From contig NZ_WLYS01000006.1 of assembly GCF_011316935.1 (NCBI RefSeq), forward strand, positions 1-64,000: DNA of 64,000 nt, given 5' to 3'. This document shows, in pieces, positions 26,589 to 35,651 of this stretch (positions within the stretch are counted from its first letter, which is position 1; every line of letters begins with the position of its first letter). This stretch comes from Sphingobacterium chungjuense. GTDB lineage: Bacteria; Bacteroidota; Bacteroidia; Sphingobacteriales; Sphingobacteriaceae. The notes under the pieces were generated by a model. It saw only the letters and a list, made by a program, of their open reading frames with translations. It was not told the DNA's origin and made no database searches. A program made the position numbers and the translations under genes.

Positions 26589-29500
26589 TAATCTTTTGTA
26601 GGTGTAACTTGTTTAGGTTTGCCAGAAACCAACTCTTGCAAGTATTGGAAGAAGATGTACAATATCGGAATCACGAAAACTCCCAATACCACACCACTCA
26701 ACATACCCATTGCCGCGCCCGTACTAATTGATTTATTTCCGGCTGCTGAACCACCGGTAGCCAACATCAAGGGAATCATACCCGCAATAAAGGCAAGCGA
26801 GGTCATGATAATCGGACGGAGACGTGCTCTGGATCCATCAAGGGCAGCCTCCAAGATAGAAAGCCCGGCTTTACGACGTTGAACCGCAAACTCCACAATC
26901 AAAATCGCATTTTTGGCCAACAAACCGATCAACATAATCAGACCGACCTGCACATAGATATTGTTATCTAAGCCAATCGCTCGTATGCCCAAGAAAGCAC
27001 CTAAAATACCGGTCGGAATGGACAGCAATACCGCCAAAGGCAATAAGTAACTTTCGTACTGAGCGGATAGCAAGAAGTATACGAACAGGATACTCAGCAT
27101 CAAGATCACCAAGGTTTGACTGCCCGCAGATTTTTCTTCCAAACTCAGACCCGTCCACTCAAAGCTATAATCGCCTGGCAATTTGCTCAATACATTTTGC
27201 TCTAAATCATCCATGATCGCACCATTACTCGTGCCCGGATTGGCGACCACGTTGATCGTGACCGAATTGTACAAGTTGTAGCGGTTCACCGATTCTGGTC
27301 CATACACTTTATTCAAGGTAACCAGCGATTTCACAGGCACCATTTCTCCCGCATCATTGCGTACAAAGATTTCATTGAATGCTTCTTCATCCGTTCTGAA
27401 GATCCCGTCTGCTTTGATGTTCACGCGGTAAAACTTACCAAAACGAGTGAAATTCAATGATTGATCTCCGGCAAAATACGTTTGTATCGTACCTAACATG
27501 GCACTTACATCTACGCCAATCTGAGCCGCTTTTTCCTCATCGACTTCCAATTCAAATTGTGGGAAGTCTGCTCTGAACATGGTATACGCATATTGTACAC
27601 CTGGCCGTTGCATGATCTGCCCGATCACTTCATCGGCTCTTGCTTTGAGTGATGTTGGGTTATTTCCCATACGATCTTGCAAAACCAATTCTGCCCCAGA
27701 AGTCATCCCATAACCATCAACTGGCGGCGAACGGAAAGCCATAATAGTTCCCTCCTTCACGCCAGCAAATTTCTGCGAAATGATTCCTAAGATCTGATCG
27801 ATATCATTGATCTCACCACGATCTTTTTTCTGTTTCAGCTTAATGAAACCCATGGCATAAGCTGGTCCGGCACTATTACTCAAGATATTGAAACCGGTGA
27901 TTCCCGAGTTACTTTCAACAGCCTCCATGTCCATCAACAGAGTGTTGATTTTTTCAGCAACTGCCGTTGTACGATCTAGCGCCGTTCCGGGAGGCATACT
28001 CAAGCTATAGACGATAAAATTATCGTCTTCCATTGGCACAAAACTACGTGACGTACTGTTCATGATGAAGATTGCTCCTGCCGTAATGATCGCGATCAAT
28101 CCCGTAGCTAACCATTTTTTCTGGGCCAAGAATTTTACCCCAACGATATAGCGGTTCGTCATGTGGTTGAAGCTGCTATTGAAAGCAGTGAAGAAACGTG
28201 TTCCAAATCCTTTCTTCTCCCCACCTTCACCATCTTCGCCATGGTGTTGGTTTTTCAACAATAAGGCACATAAAGCTGGTGTCAATGTCAAGGCATTGAT
28301 CGCCGAGATAATAATCGCTATCGCTAAGGTATAGGCAAATTGTTTGTAGAAAATACCCGACGATCCAGTCATAAAACCGATCGGGATAAATACCGCAGAC
28401 ATGACCAATGTGATGGATATAACGGCCCCCGTAATCTCGCTCATCGCGCTGTGTGTGGCTTCGCGTGCATCCATCTTCGAGCTTTCGAGCTTACCATGCA
28501 CCGCTTCTACTACCACGATCGCATCATCGACCACAATACCAATCGCTAAAACAAGCGCGAACAAGGTTAGGATATTGATCGTAAAGCCAAAGGCGAGCAA
28601 AAAGAAGAACGTACCCACAATCGCTACCGGAACAGCAATGGCAGGGATAATGGTGGATCTCCAATCTTGCAAGAATAGGAATACCACGACGAATACTAAT
28701 AAGAAAGCTTCAATCAAGGTGGATTTCACTTGTCCTGTCGCTTCATCCAAACGCTCTTTGGTACTCATCAAACTGCTTTGTTTGATTCCCGGAGGGAATC
28801 TCTTCGCCGCATTCGCCAATTCCTCGCGCACTCCAATCTCGATCTCGTTCGCATTTGAGCCTGAAGTTTGCAAGATGGCGATGGTAACGGCATTCTTACC
28901 ATTGAAACGGTTGTCACCACTGTAACTGATGGATCCAAACTCCACCCGAGCTACGTCTTTCAATCGTACCAAATCAGTACCATTGCGTTTCACGACGATA
29001 TTTTCGTATTCCTCGGGTTGGGTTTTCTTTCCCTTGTAACGAATCACGTATTCTAATGCTGCGTCCGATTCTTCTCCTAATTTGCCGGGTGCCGACTCCA
29101 AACTCTGCTTAGAAATAGCGGCTGTTACATCTTCGGGTACCAGATTATAGCTAAACATTTTTTGCGGATTTAGCCAAACGCGCATCGAGTAATCTTTGGC
29201 ACCAAATACTTGTGCCTGCCCTACTCCGGGTACCCGTTTAATCTGTGGAATCAAGTTGATGTTAGCATAATTCTGCAAAAACAACTCATCGTACCGATCA
29301 TTATCTTCGGTGTACACACTGAAGATCATAATCATACTGTTTTGCTGCTTAGAAGTGGTCAGTCCCATGCGGATCACCTCTTGTGGCAAGATCGGTGTAG
29401 CCTGCTGTACGCGGTTTTGTACATTTACGGCCGCTTGATCGGGATCTACACCTTGCTTAAATACCACACGCACGGAAAACGTTCCATCATTACTGGCCGT

Positions 29501-29740
29501 AGAGCTAATATATTCCATGTTCTCTACACCGTTGATTTGCTCTTCGAGTGGTGTTACGACCGAGCGCAATACGGTCTCACTGTTTCCGCCAGGATAACTT
29601 CCTGATACCTGTACGGTAGGCGGCGCGATATCTGGGAATCGGGTTTGCGGCAAACGCAGCAAACCAATTACGCCCAGAATTACGAATATTACTGATATGA
29701 CCGTGGCCAACACGGGCCGGTCTATTATTCCTCGTATCAT
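26588..29740 (-). CDS. RND multidrug efflux pump, HAE1/AcrB type
   Basis: 1050 residues. N-terminal helix MIRGIIDRPVLATVISVIFV, periplasmic porter domains, and the proton-relay Asp pair in GIVVDDAIVVVEAV (helix 4, about 400-413); the repeat half starts near 540. QTSGSNANEIEIGV and GKNAVTIAI are typical of HAE1 drug pumps, and the CusA metal residues are not evident. Driven by the proton gradient, exports hydrophobic drugs, dyes or bile-like compounds. Middle gene of adaptor-pump-TolC. Confidence 0.94.
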   Translation of the reverse strand: MIRGIIDRPVLATVISVIFVILGVIGLLRLPQTRFPDIAPPTVQVSGSYPGGNSETVLRSVVTPLEEQINGVENMEYISSTASNDGTFSVRVVFKQGVDPDQAAVNVQNRVQQATPILPQEVIRMGLTTSKQQNSMIMIFSVYTEDNDRYDELFLQNYANINLIPQIKRVPGVGQAQVFGAKDYSMRVWLNPQKMFSYNLVPEDVTAAISKQSLESAPGKLGEESDAALEYVIRYKGKKTQPEEYENIVVKRNGTDLVRLKDVARVEFGSISYSGDNRFNGKNAVTIAILQTSGSNANEIEIGVREELANAAKRFPPGIKQSSLMSTKERLDEATGQVKSTLIEAFLLVFVVVFLFLQDWRSTIIPAIAVPVAIVGTFFFLLAFGFTINILTLFALVLAIGIVVDDAIVVVEAVHGKLESSKMDAREATHSAMSEITGAVISITLVMSAVFIPIGFMTGSSGIFYKQFAYTLAIAIIISAINALTLTPALCALLLKNQHHGEDGEGGEKKGFGTRFFTAFNSSFNHMTNRYIVGVKFLAQKKWLATGLIAIITAGAIFIMNSTSRSFVPMEDDNFIVYSLSMPPGTALDRTTAVAEKINTLLMDMEAVESNSGITGFNILSNSAGPAYAMGFIKLKQKKDRGEINDIDQILGIISQKFAGVKEGTIMAFRSPPVDGYGMTSGAELVLQDRMGNNPTSLKARADEVIGQIMQRPGVQYAYTMFRADFPQFELEVDEEKAAQIGVDVSAMLGTIQTYFAGDQSLNFTRFGKFYRVNIKADGIFRTDEEAFNEIFVRNDAGEMVPVKSLVTLNKVYGPESVNRYNLYNSVTINVVANPGTSNGAIMDDLEQNVLSKLPGDYSFEWTGLSLEEKSAGSQTLVILMLSILFVYFLLSAQYESYLLPLAVLLSIPTGILGAFLGIRAIGLDNNIYVQVGLIMLIGLLAKNAILIVEFAVQRRKAGLSILEAALDGSRARLRPIIMTSLAFIAGMIPLMLATGGSAAGNKSISTGAAMGMLSGVVLGVFVIPILYIFFQYLQELVSGKPKQVTPTKD

Positions 29741-29774
29741 GGATACTGTTTGTTTTTATACTATGTTTTGAATA

Positions 29775-30914
29775 TTATTTTCCAAGGGTGTCTGCTGCTA
29801 GCACTGGCTGCACCACCATGCCTTCTTGCAGCACATCGATACGATTTAGAGCTATTTTCTCACCATGATCTAAACCGGATTTTACAATATAATTGTTGCC
29901 GGACTTGCCCGTGATCATAATGGGTTTCATCACCACTTTATTACTATCCGCTAAGGAGAATACGAAAAAGCGATCTTGAATATCACGCACGCTGGCCATT
30001 GGAATGGTCAGCGCTTCGGATAGCGTGCGAGTCAACACGACTTTTCCAGCACCGCCAGCACGCAATACTTTGTCCGGATTCGGGAAAGTCGCTTTCATGG
30101 CGATACTTCCAGTAGTACGATCGATGTTTCCGCTGGCGATTTCTACACGGCCAGCATGCGCGTAAGCGGTACCATCTGCCATAATGAATTTTACACTTTC
30201 CACACCTTGATCACCTTTGCTATTATTGACAAATTCAATAAAATCAGCTTCTGTCAACGAAAAGTAGACATTCACATCGTTGATCTCTGAAAGGGTAGTC
30301 ATGGGCGTAGCATCGTTTGGCGTAACCAAATTTCCGATCCGTTTTGGAATACGACCGATATATCCGCTTACCGGTGCTTTAATCAGGCTAAAATCGGCAT
30401 TGATCTCCGAAGAGCCTAATGCAGCGCGCGCTTGAGACACTTGCGCCTTCGCAGCGGCGTAGTTCGCTTCTGCTGTTTCTAGCTGTAGTTCGGTATATAC
30501 TTTTCCAGCGACCAAAGGACGCACCTTTTCTAACTCGATCTTGGCACTTTGCTCTGCCGCGACCGCCGCTTCGTACGAGGCGCGGCTACTATTCACCTGT
30601 TCGTTGAACACATCGGCTTTGATCCGAAATAGGGATTGTCCCTTTTGCACATAACTACCCTCTTGCACAAATATTTGATCTAGATACCCGCTCACTTGGG
30701 CTTTAATATCTACGTTAACGGTACCTTCGATAGATCCAGGGTATTTCTTTTCTACTTTTGCTGCTCCATTGTGTAGTTCCATGAAATCCACATCAGGAGT
30801 GGCTGGCGGTGGAGCTGATTCTTCTTTCGATCCACAGGACACCAACAGCCCTACAGTTCCAATACATATCGTGAAAAGCACGACGATTCTGTTCGCGACA
30901 ATACGCTTTTTCAT
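29775..30914 (-). CDS. RND efflux periplasmic adaptor (membrane-fusion) lipoprotein
   Basis: 379 residues from MKKRIVANRI; nine upstream codons look non-coding. Lipobox LLVSC (Cys about 27). Biotinyl-lipoyl half motifs near 60-90 and 165-195 (VNVDIKAQVSGYLDQIFVQEG; APVSGYIGRI) flank an alpha-helical hairpin of about 75 residues; beta-barrel and membrane-proximal domains follow. Joins pump and TolC. 35 bases to the pump gene. Confidence 0.93.
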   Translation of the reverse strand: MKKRIVANRIVVLFTICIGTVGLLVSCGSKEESAPPPATPDVDFMELHNGAAKVEKKYPGSIEGTVNVDIKAQVSGYLDQIFVQEGSYVQKGQSLFRIKADVFNEQVNSSRASYEAAVAAEQSAKIELEKVRPLVAGKVYTELQLETAEANYAAAKAQVSQARAALGSSEINADFSLIKAPVSGYIGRIPKRIGNLVTPNDATPMTTLSEINDVNVYFSLTEADFIEFVNNSKGDQGVESVKFIMADGTAYAHAGRVEIASGNIDRTTGSIAMKATFPNPDKVLRAGGAGKVVLTRTLSEALTIPMASVRDIQDRFFVFSLADSNKVVMKPIMITGKSGNNYIVKSGLDHGEKIALNRIDVLQEGMVVQPVLAADTLGK

Positions 30915-30938
30915 AAGGTAAGATTCTATTTTGAAATG

Positions 30939-31020
30939 CAAAACTAAGCAAATAGACCATCGGAAATGTCAGGCAAGTTTACCGAACTGTAATATTTCGG
31001 TACTAAAACGACAACCGTCG
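30939..31020 (-). promoter_or_regulatory. Promoter and candidate operators of the RND efflux operon
   Basis: Minus strand: TTG (30974-30976), 19 bases, TATTTG (30949-30954), with an overlapping TAGTTTTG at 30939-30946. Upstream lie a dyad TACCGAA-N9-TTCGGTA (30980-31002) and a second CGAC-N4-GTCG (31009-31020). On the minus strand ACAGTT and ACGGTT occur, resembling the core of LytTR sites, but 28 bases apart rather than about 21. The adjacent LytTR regulator is a plausible binder; inference. Confidence 0.4.
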
Positions 31021-31047
31021 TATTCCAAACTTTAGAGATAATTCTAC

Positions 31048-31800
31048 TTAGTAATTCAACCAGTTTTTGAACATAGGTGCTTTTTCTCGGCTAATGATGA
31101 CCTCCAATTCAGGGTTATTCTTAACGTCTACTTTTAGCTTTCCATTAAAGTAATTGTGCACTTGGCCGATGGCATCTACGCAAAGGATAAACTGCCGATT
31201 AGCGCGAAAGAAAACAGTAGGATCTAGCTGTTGTTCCAACTCTTCCATCGTGAGCGGGATTACTTCTTCATTGCCATCGGACAGATGCGCCCGCGTAATT
31301 TTCCACTCGGAATAAAAATAGATAACATCTTGCACCAGAATCGATTTGTATCCATCCTTGTATGGCAGTAAAAAACGCTTCCGAAACTTCTTTGGTTGAA
31401 AGAAGTTCATCAATCCTTCCAAAGTAGACTCATCCAACACGTGAGCCTGCTGCGACCCTAATTTGTCTAGAGCGGCAGACAGCTCCTCTTTCTCTACAGG
31501 CTTGAGCAAATAGTCAACACTATTATGTTTGAAAGCACGCACGGCGTACTCATCGTACGCTGTCGTAAAGATGATCGGACAACGAATAGGTTCTCGCTCC
31601 AGGATTTCAAAACTTAGGCCATCGGAAAGGCGCACATCCATCAGCATCAAATCCGGACAAGGATTTGCAGAAAACCACTCCACTGTGTCAGCTATGCATT
31701 CTAACACAGCGACCACTTCGACCTGCGGCCGAAGTTCTCTCAGCAATCTTTTTAAGCGATCGGCATTGGGTTTTTCGTCTTCTACGATGAGTATTTTCAT
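31048..31800 (-). CDS. LytTR-type response regulator
   Basis: 250 residues. Receiver domain (1-120) with ILIVEDE, phospho-acceptor D55 in LMLMDVRLSDG, TTAYDEYAV and LLKPV; LytTR DNA-binding domain (about 145-248) with FLLPYKDGYKSI, RANRQFILC and NYFNGKLKV. The start overlaps the end of the kinase gene by 4 bases. It sits just upstream of the RND efflux operon and likely controls it or itself. Confidence 0.92.
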   Translation of the reverse strand: MKILIVEDEKPNADRLKRLLRELRPQVEVVAVLECIADTVEWFSANPCPDLMLMDVRLSDGLSFEILEREPIRCPIIFTTAYDEYAVRAFKHNSVDYLLKPVEKEELSAALDKLGSQQAHVLDESTLEGLMNFFQPKKFRKRFLLPYKDGYKSILVQDVIYFYSEWKITRAHLSDGNEEVIPLTMEELEQQLDPTVFFRANRQFILCVDAIGQVHNYFNGKLKVDVKNNPELEVIISREKAPMFKNWLNY

Positions 31801-32885
31801 GGCTTAAACAATGGAAGAGTTACCGTATATATGTGTTCATCTTGATAAATATGCGGCGCTGCTGCGGATAGCAACTTGTATCGGCGATTGATATTCTTGA
31901 TACCGATACCCGAAGACGGAATCACCTTACTTAAAGGCATACGTGAATTTTCTACTTGCAACTGTGCAGCATCCGTCGTGAATATCCTAATTTGAAGCGG
32001 TCTTTTCTTATTAGTTTGGTTGTGCTTTAAAGCATTTTCGACTAAGAGTTGTAGGGTAAGTGGTGGCAAGTTATAAGAACGATATTCAGGATCTATCTGG
32101 ATATCAAATTGCACCCCCTCACCAAAGCGTTGCTCTATCAGATAGCGATAGGGCTCTAAAAATTTAAGTTCTTCCTCCAGTGTCAACATATCCTTCTTGG
32201 CATTCACTAAAAGGTATCGATAGATTCTGCTAAAATTTTCTGCATACTCATATCCCACCTGTTGATCCTCTAATATCAACTCCGAGAGCACACTGAGATT
32301 ATTGAACACAAAATGTGGATCGATCTGCAACTTCAATGATTGTAACTCCGCTTCCATAGCGACTTGACTGAGTTCTGCAGAGCGAATAGCTTCATTCTTC
32401 CAATTCTCCACCAGATAATTCCCAATATTGATCCCCATAATCACAAAAGAAATAACAATGCTAACCAAGATCCATTGCATGGTCTCTCTAGTTTCTGCTT
32501 CCATGGTCAGCGGATTGTTATCCAAGGGTTGTGTGTCGAATATCAGGGGACAAATAAAACTAAACACGAGATTAATCAACAGCACTGCGCTGAGATTCAT
32601 GATGGTCTCTGCTGCAAACCGTTTTCCCGGTTGCTGTGTCCAAGATATTTTTGTATTCAGCCACTTACCAATATGAATGCTCGATTCGGAGATCAAAAAA
32701 CAAAACAACAGGGAAGTCAGCAGATCCAATACGATATGGTCACCAGAACGTGCAAAAAAAGTTTTCCAATATACAGAAAACGGGTCTATCAAATAAACGA
32801 CAAGATAAAGCAATAGGTATGCCGACCCTACGAAAAGAATCCGCTTCCAGGTATTATTTAAAAAGCTCTCTCGGGTACGCTTCAT
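31797..32885 (-). CDS. LytS-type membrane sensor histidine kinase
   Basis: 362 residues. Four membrane helices (about 13-32, 43-63, 90-112, 135-155), a short coil, then the His_kinase domain with the phospho-acceptor His in LKLQIDPHFVFNNLSVL (about 190-206) and an ATPase domain with LLVENALKHNQ and GIGIKNINRRY. No extracellular sensor domain: the signal is probably felt within the membrane. Partner of the LytTR regulator. Confidence 0.92.
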   Translation of the reverse strand: MKRTRESFLNNTWKRILFVGSAYLLLYLVVYLIDPFSVYWKTFFARSGDHIVLDLLTSLLFCFLISESSIHIGKWLNTKISWTQQPGKRFAAETIMNLSAVLLINLVFSFICPLIFDTQPLDNNPLTMEAETRETMQWILVSIVISFVIMGINIGNYLVENWKNEAIRSAELSQVAMEAELQSLKLQIDPHFVFNNLSVLSELILEDQQVGYEYAENFSRIYRYLLVNAKKDMLTLEEELKFLEPYRYLIEQRFGEGVQFDIQIDPEYRSYNLPPLTLQLLVENALKHNQTNKKRPLQIRIFTTDAAQLQVENSRMPLSKVIPSSGIGIKNINRRYKLLSAAAPHIYQDEHIYTVTLPLFKP

Positions 32886-33182
32886 TAAGTGACTTGATTA
32901 AATCGACGACTTACATTCATCATGCGGATACAAATTTGCGAATTTAATGTCATGCAGACGTCCTAATTTAACTAAAGCACCTTATTCAGACACCGAATAC
33001 GAGCATTTTTGTTCTGAAACGTCTTGGAATTTGATGGATATTATTCCGAAGAATAGTGGTTTATACGCTATTGCTGAGTGAATAATACGTGTTTGGATCA
33101 AAAAAATTATTGATGGCATCGAGTTTGCGACACTGACTTGAAAAAATAAGCACATTTTTTTACACAGCATATAATAAGCATC

Positions 33183-33217
33183 AGTCATCCACCCCCCGGA
33201 TGACTTTTGTCTTTTTT
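33183..33217 (+). terminator. Terminator-like hairpin with C-rich loop, no gene before it
   Basis: AGTCATCC / GGATGACT (33183-33190, 33198-33205) with loop ACCCCCC, then TTTTG and a six-T run at 33212-33217. No protein gene precedes it on this strand, so it may end a short RNA. The gap 32886-33539 otherwise holds an AT-rich stretch, this hairpin, and the promoter plus RNA candidate described next; a minus-strand frame of 68 codons at 32982-33188 does not look real. Confidence 0.55.
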
Positions 33218-33359
33218 AGACTTTTATGCCGCCGCGTGGCAACAAAATTAATCTATCTCCTTCTCAGTTTCATCCGGCCAAGAAAGTCGGTACAGACCTC
33301 TCTTTCCCAGCCTTATTTGTCAAAATATTGTCCGAAATCAAAAAATATTTCGAAAATAT

Positions 33360-33389
33360 TTTGATAGTGTATTTTTTACACTATCTTTG
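33360..33389 (+). promoter_or_regulatory. Promoter with an internal dyad, before small-RNA candidate A
   Basis: TTTG (33360-33363), 18 bases, TATCTTTG (33382-33389). The spacer is itself a perfect inverted repeat GATAGTGTA-N5-TACACTATC (33363-33385) that overlaps both boxes, the usual geometry of a repressor operator. The presumed start falls near 33394. Confidence 0.65.
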
Positions 33390-33393
33390 TGTT

Positions 33394-33459
33394 ATCATAA
33401 TTTAGGTTTATAATTGGTTAGTAAAGGTTTTCATTCTCCCCGTTTGAAAACCTTTTTTT
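33394..33459 (+). ncRNA. Candidate small RNA A (or terminated leader), conserved 5' element plus C-loop terminator
   Basis: About 66 bases, starting just after a good promoter. 33395-33419 reads TCATAATTTAGGTT, then T, then ATAATTGGTT, and matches 24 of 25 bases at 62378-62402. It ends in stem AAAGGTTTTCA / TGAAAACCTTT (33423-33433, 33445-33455) with loop TTCTCCCCGTT and seven T. The other copy has a different stem but the same CTCCCCG loop core. No start codon and reading frame worth noting. It may be free or a leader that ends before the lipoprotein gene 80 bases downstream. Confidence 0.55.
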
Positions 33460-33539
33460 ATGCCCTCAACATAACATTATGTCACGCTACTTGTTTATGG
33501 ATAGATATCACCTATTGTCTCACCATAGAAGCATCAATT

Positions 33540-33740
33540 ATGAAAAAAACATCCCTTTTCGCAGTACTAGTACTATTTATAAGTTTTGTTACTGCTTGTA
33601 ACAGTTCAGAAGATAAGAACAAACATTCTCAACATGATGAATCGTATGATCAAGCAAATGCTTCAAGTGATACGTTACAACTGGATTCTGTAGTTAGTGA
33701 TTCCGTTGACTATAACCGACCAGAATCACCACGCATGTAA
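33540..33740 (+). CDS. Small lipoprotein, unknown function
   Basis: 66 residues from MKKTSLFAVLVLF; earlier in-frame codons run through the RNA element. Lipobox FVTAC (Cys 21), then a polar, disordered, acidic stretch (NSSEDKNKHSQHDE and more) with no fold. Lies downstream of small-RNA candidate A; read-through of its terminator would be one way to express it, as no other promoter is clear between 33460 and 33540. Confidence 0.72.
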   Translation: MKKTSLFAVLVLFISFVTACNSSEDKNKHSQHDESYDQANASSDTLQLDSVVSDSVDYNRPESPRM

Positions 33741-33888
33741 TTTCTAGCTGATTTTGCTTTTCTTAAAAACGTTGGGATCAGTTGTTTTCACCTAACCTTG
33801 CTTAGAAGATTATCTATTCATCTTCTGTGAATACCATTTGCCGTCTATATCGTGACAAAGTGCCTTAAATCGATCGCAAAAGATTTGT

Positions 33889-33896
33889 TAAATTTG
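33889..33896 (+). promoter_or_regulatory. -7 element for the PafA gene
   Basis: TAAATTTG fits TAnnTTTG and lies 29 bases before the start codon; -33 box weak (TTAAA). Confidence 0.42.
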
Positions 33897-33925
33897 CTGG
33901 CTCATTGATTCTGGTATTCACAATT

Positions 33926-35572
33926 ATGAAGAAAAATTCATTCCTTATTTTCTGCTATGCACTGGCCTGTAGCATCACATCACTTGCACATGCACAAGTG
34001 GAGCGCCCCAAACTCGTAGTCGGTCTTATGGTCGATCAGATGCGATGGGATTACTTGTATCGTTTTGCGGATCGCTATGGAGAAGATGGATTCAAACGAT
34101 TATTAAAACAAGGTTTTTCCTGTGAAAACACGTTGATCAATTACGTACCAACGTTTACCGCGATTGGACATAGTTCGGTGTATACGGGCTCTGTTCCCTC
34201 TATTCACGGTATTGCAGGAAATGACTGGATTGAGCAAGCTACTGGCCAACCGATGTATTGCACGCAAGATGATTTGGTGAAAGGATTGGGTGCCGATGGT
34301 AGCGTTGGCAAACAATCTCCAAGAAATCTATTGGCTTCAACAGTGACCGACGAATTACGCTTGGCGAGTAATTTCCGATCAAAAGTCGTCGGAATCTCGA
34401 TCAAAGATCGTGGCGGCATATTACCTGCTGGTCATCTGGCGAATGCCGCTTATTGGTTTGATAGCAAATCGGGCAATTGGATTTCCAGCACCTTTTATAT
34501 GGAAGCGTTGCCCAATTGGGTAAATAAATTCAACGGACAGGATCTAGCAACAAAATACATAAAGCAAGATTGGAATACGCTATACCCGATCGATACGTAT
34601 GTCAATAGTATTGCCGACGACAATATCTATGAAGGCACTTGGCCGGGCGAAGAAAAACCTGTATTCCCAAGAAAGACCTCCGAATTAGTCAAAGACGCGG
34701 GTCTAGAGTTAATCAAGACTATGCCACAAGGCAATACTTTCACCTTGGATTTTGCGAAGGATGCGATTAAAAATGAAAAATTAGGCAATAATCCCGATGC
34801 GCAAACGGATTTCCTTTGCGTGAGCTTGTCAGCAACCGATTATATTGGCCACCGCTATTCTCTTTCATCTGTTGAGATTGAAGATACATACCTACGATTA
34901 GATCAAGATATTGCCGAATTTTTAAAGTATCTGGATGACACCGTGGGCGAAGGGAATTACACCTTCTTCTTAACTGCAGATCACGCGGTATCGTACAATC
35001 CATTGTACTACACCGATCAAAAGGGAAGCGGCGGATATTTATTCGCTCGTCAGATCCAACGCAAGCTGAATAGCGAACTGAAAGAAGAATTAGGCTTAGA
35101 TAATTTGGTCATTAGCCTGACCAATTATCAAGTTCACTTGAACAACACCTTGATCGATTCGCTACGTATTGATCCGCAAGCAATCAGAAACCGCATCATC
35201 AAAACATTGAATAAGGAAGAAGGAATCGCGTACGTCATCGATCTAGAAGGCAATCAAAACATGTTGCTGCCAGCGCCGCTGCGTGAGAAAGTTATCAACG
35301 GTTACAACCGCAAAAGAAGTGGATCTATACAAATTGTAGTCGAGCCCCAATGGTATGCCGGAACTCCACGTTCACCAGGCACAACGCACGGCGTGTGGTC
35401 ACCGTATGATTCGCATATTCCACTGATATTTATGGGCTGGGGAATTCAGCAAGGGAAAAGCAACCGACCGGTAGAAATCATCGACATTGCTCCGACCATT
35501 TCCTCTTTACTGCATATTATGGAGCCAAATGGTAGTATCGGCAAGCCGATCACCGAAGTGCTAAACCATTAA
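33926..35572 (+). CDS. pafA: PafA-type alkaline phosphatase, exported
   Basis: 548 residues from MKKNSFLIFCYAL, with a cleavable signal ending AHAQ (about 24). Alkaline phosphatase superfamily: first metal Asp in LMVDQMRWDYL, nucleophile T78 in NYVPTFTAIGH, N99 in HGIAGNDW, and the Lys/Arg pair in ISIKDRGG that defines PafA; TADHAVSY and the C-terminal THGVWSPYDSHIPLIFMG supply further zinc ligands. Family members (Elizabethkingia, Flavobacterium) are phosphate-insensitive monoesterases in the periplasm. Confidence 0.93.
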   Translation: MKKNSFLIFCYALACSITSLAHAQVERPKLVVGLMVDQMRWDYLYRFADRYGEDGFKRLLKQGFSCENTLINYVPTFTAIGHSSVYTGSVPSIHGIAGNDWIEQATGQPMYCTQDDLVKGLGADGSVGKQSPRNLLASTVTDELRLASNFRSKVVGISIKDRGGILPAGHLANAAYWFDSKSGNWISSTFYMEALPNWVNKFNGQDLATKYIKQDWNTLYPIDTYVNSIADDNIYEGTWPGEEKPVFPRKTSELVKDAGLELIKTMPQGNTFTLDFAKDAIKNEKLGNNPDAQTDFLCVSLSATDYIGHRYSLSSVEIEDTYLRLDQDIAEFLKYLDDTVGEGNYTFFLTADHAVSYNPLYYTDQKGSGGYLFARQIQRKLNSELKEELGLDNLVISLTNYQVHLNNTLIDSLRIDPQAIRNRIIKTLNKEEGIAYVIDLEGNQNMLLPAPLREKVINGYNRKRSGSIQIVVEPQWYAGTPRSPGTTHGVWSPYDSHIPLIFMGWGIQQGKSNRPVEIIDIAPTISSLLHIMEPNGSIGKPITEVLNH

Positions 35573-35580
35573 AAAAGAAA

Positions 35581-35604
35581 GCCTCCATCGAAAATGATGG
35601 AGGC
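35581..35604. terminator. Bidirectional terminator between pafA and the fasciclin gene
   Basis: GCCTCCATC / GATGGAGGC (35581-35589, 35596-35604). A-rich flank on the left (a T run for the minus strand) and TTCTC on the right, so it serves best for the minus-strand fasciclin gene. Confidence 0.85.
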
Positions 35605-35651
35605 TTCTCACATGTAATATTCAAACACTATCGACCAATTATATTTAACCG

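Noticed and set aside
30939-31020. Classical LytTR double site (two ACNGTT repeats about 21 bases apart)
   Set aside because: Two related hexamers exist but are 28 bases apart, so I list only the dyads as candidates.
32982-33188. Minus-strand open frame of 68 codons in the long gap before the small-RNA region
   Set aside because: No promoter, odd composition, no family likeness, and its start lies in the C-rich hairpin; probably chance.
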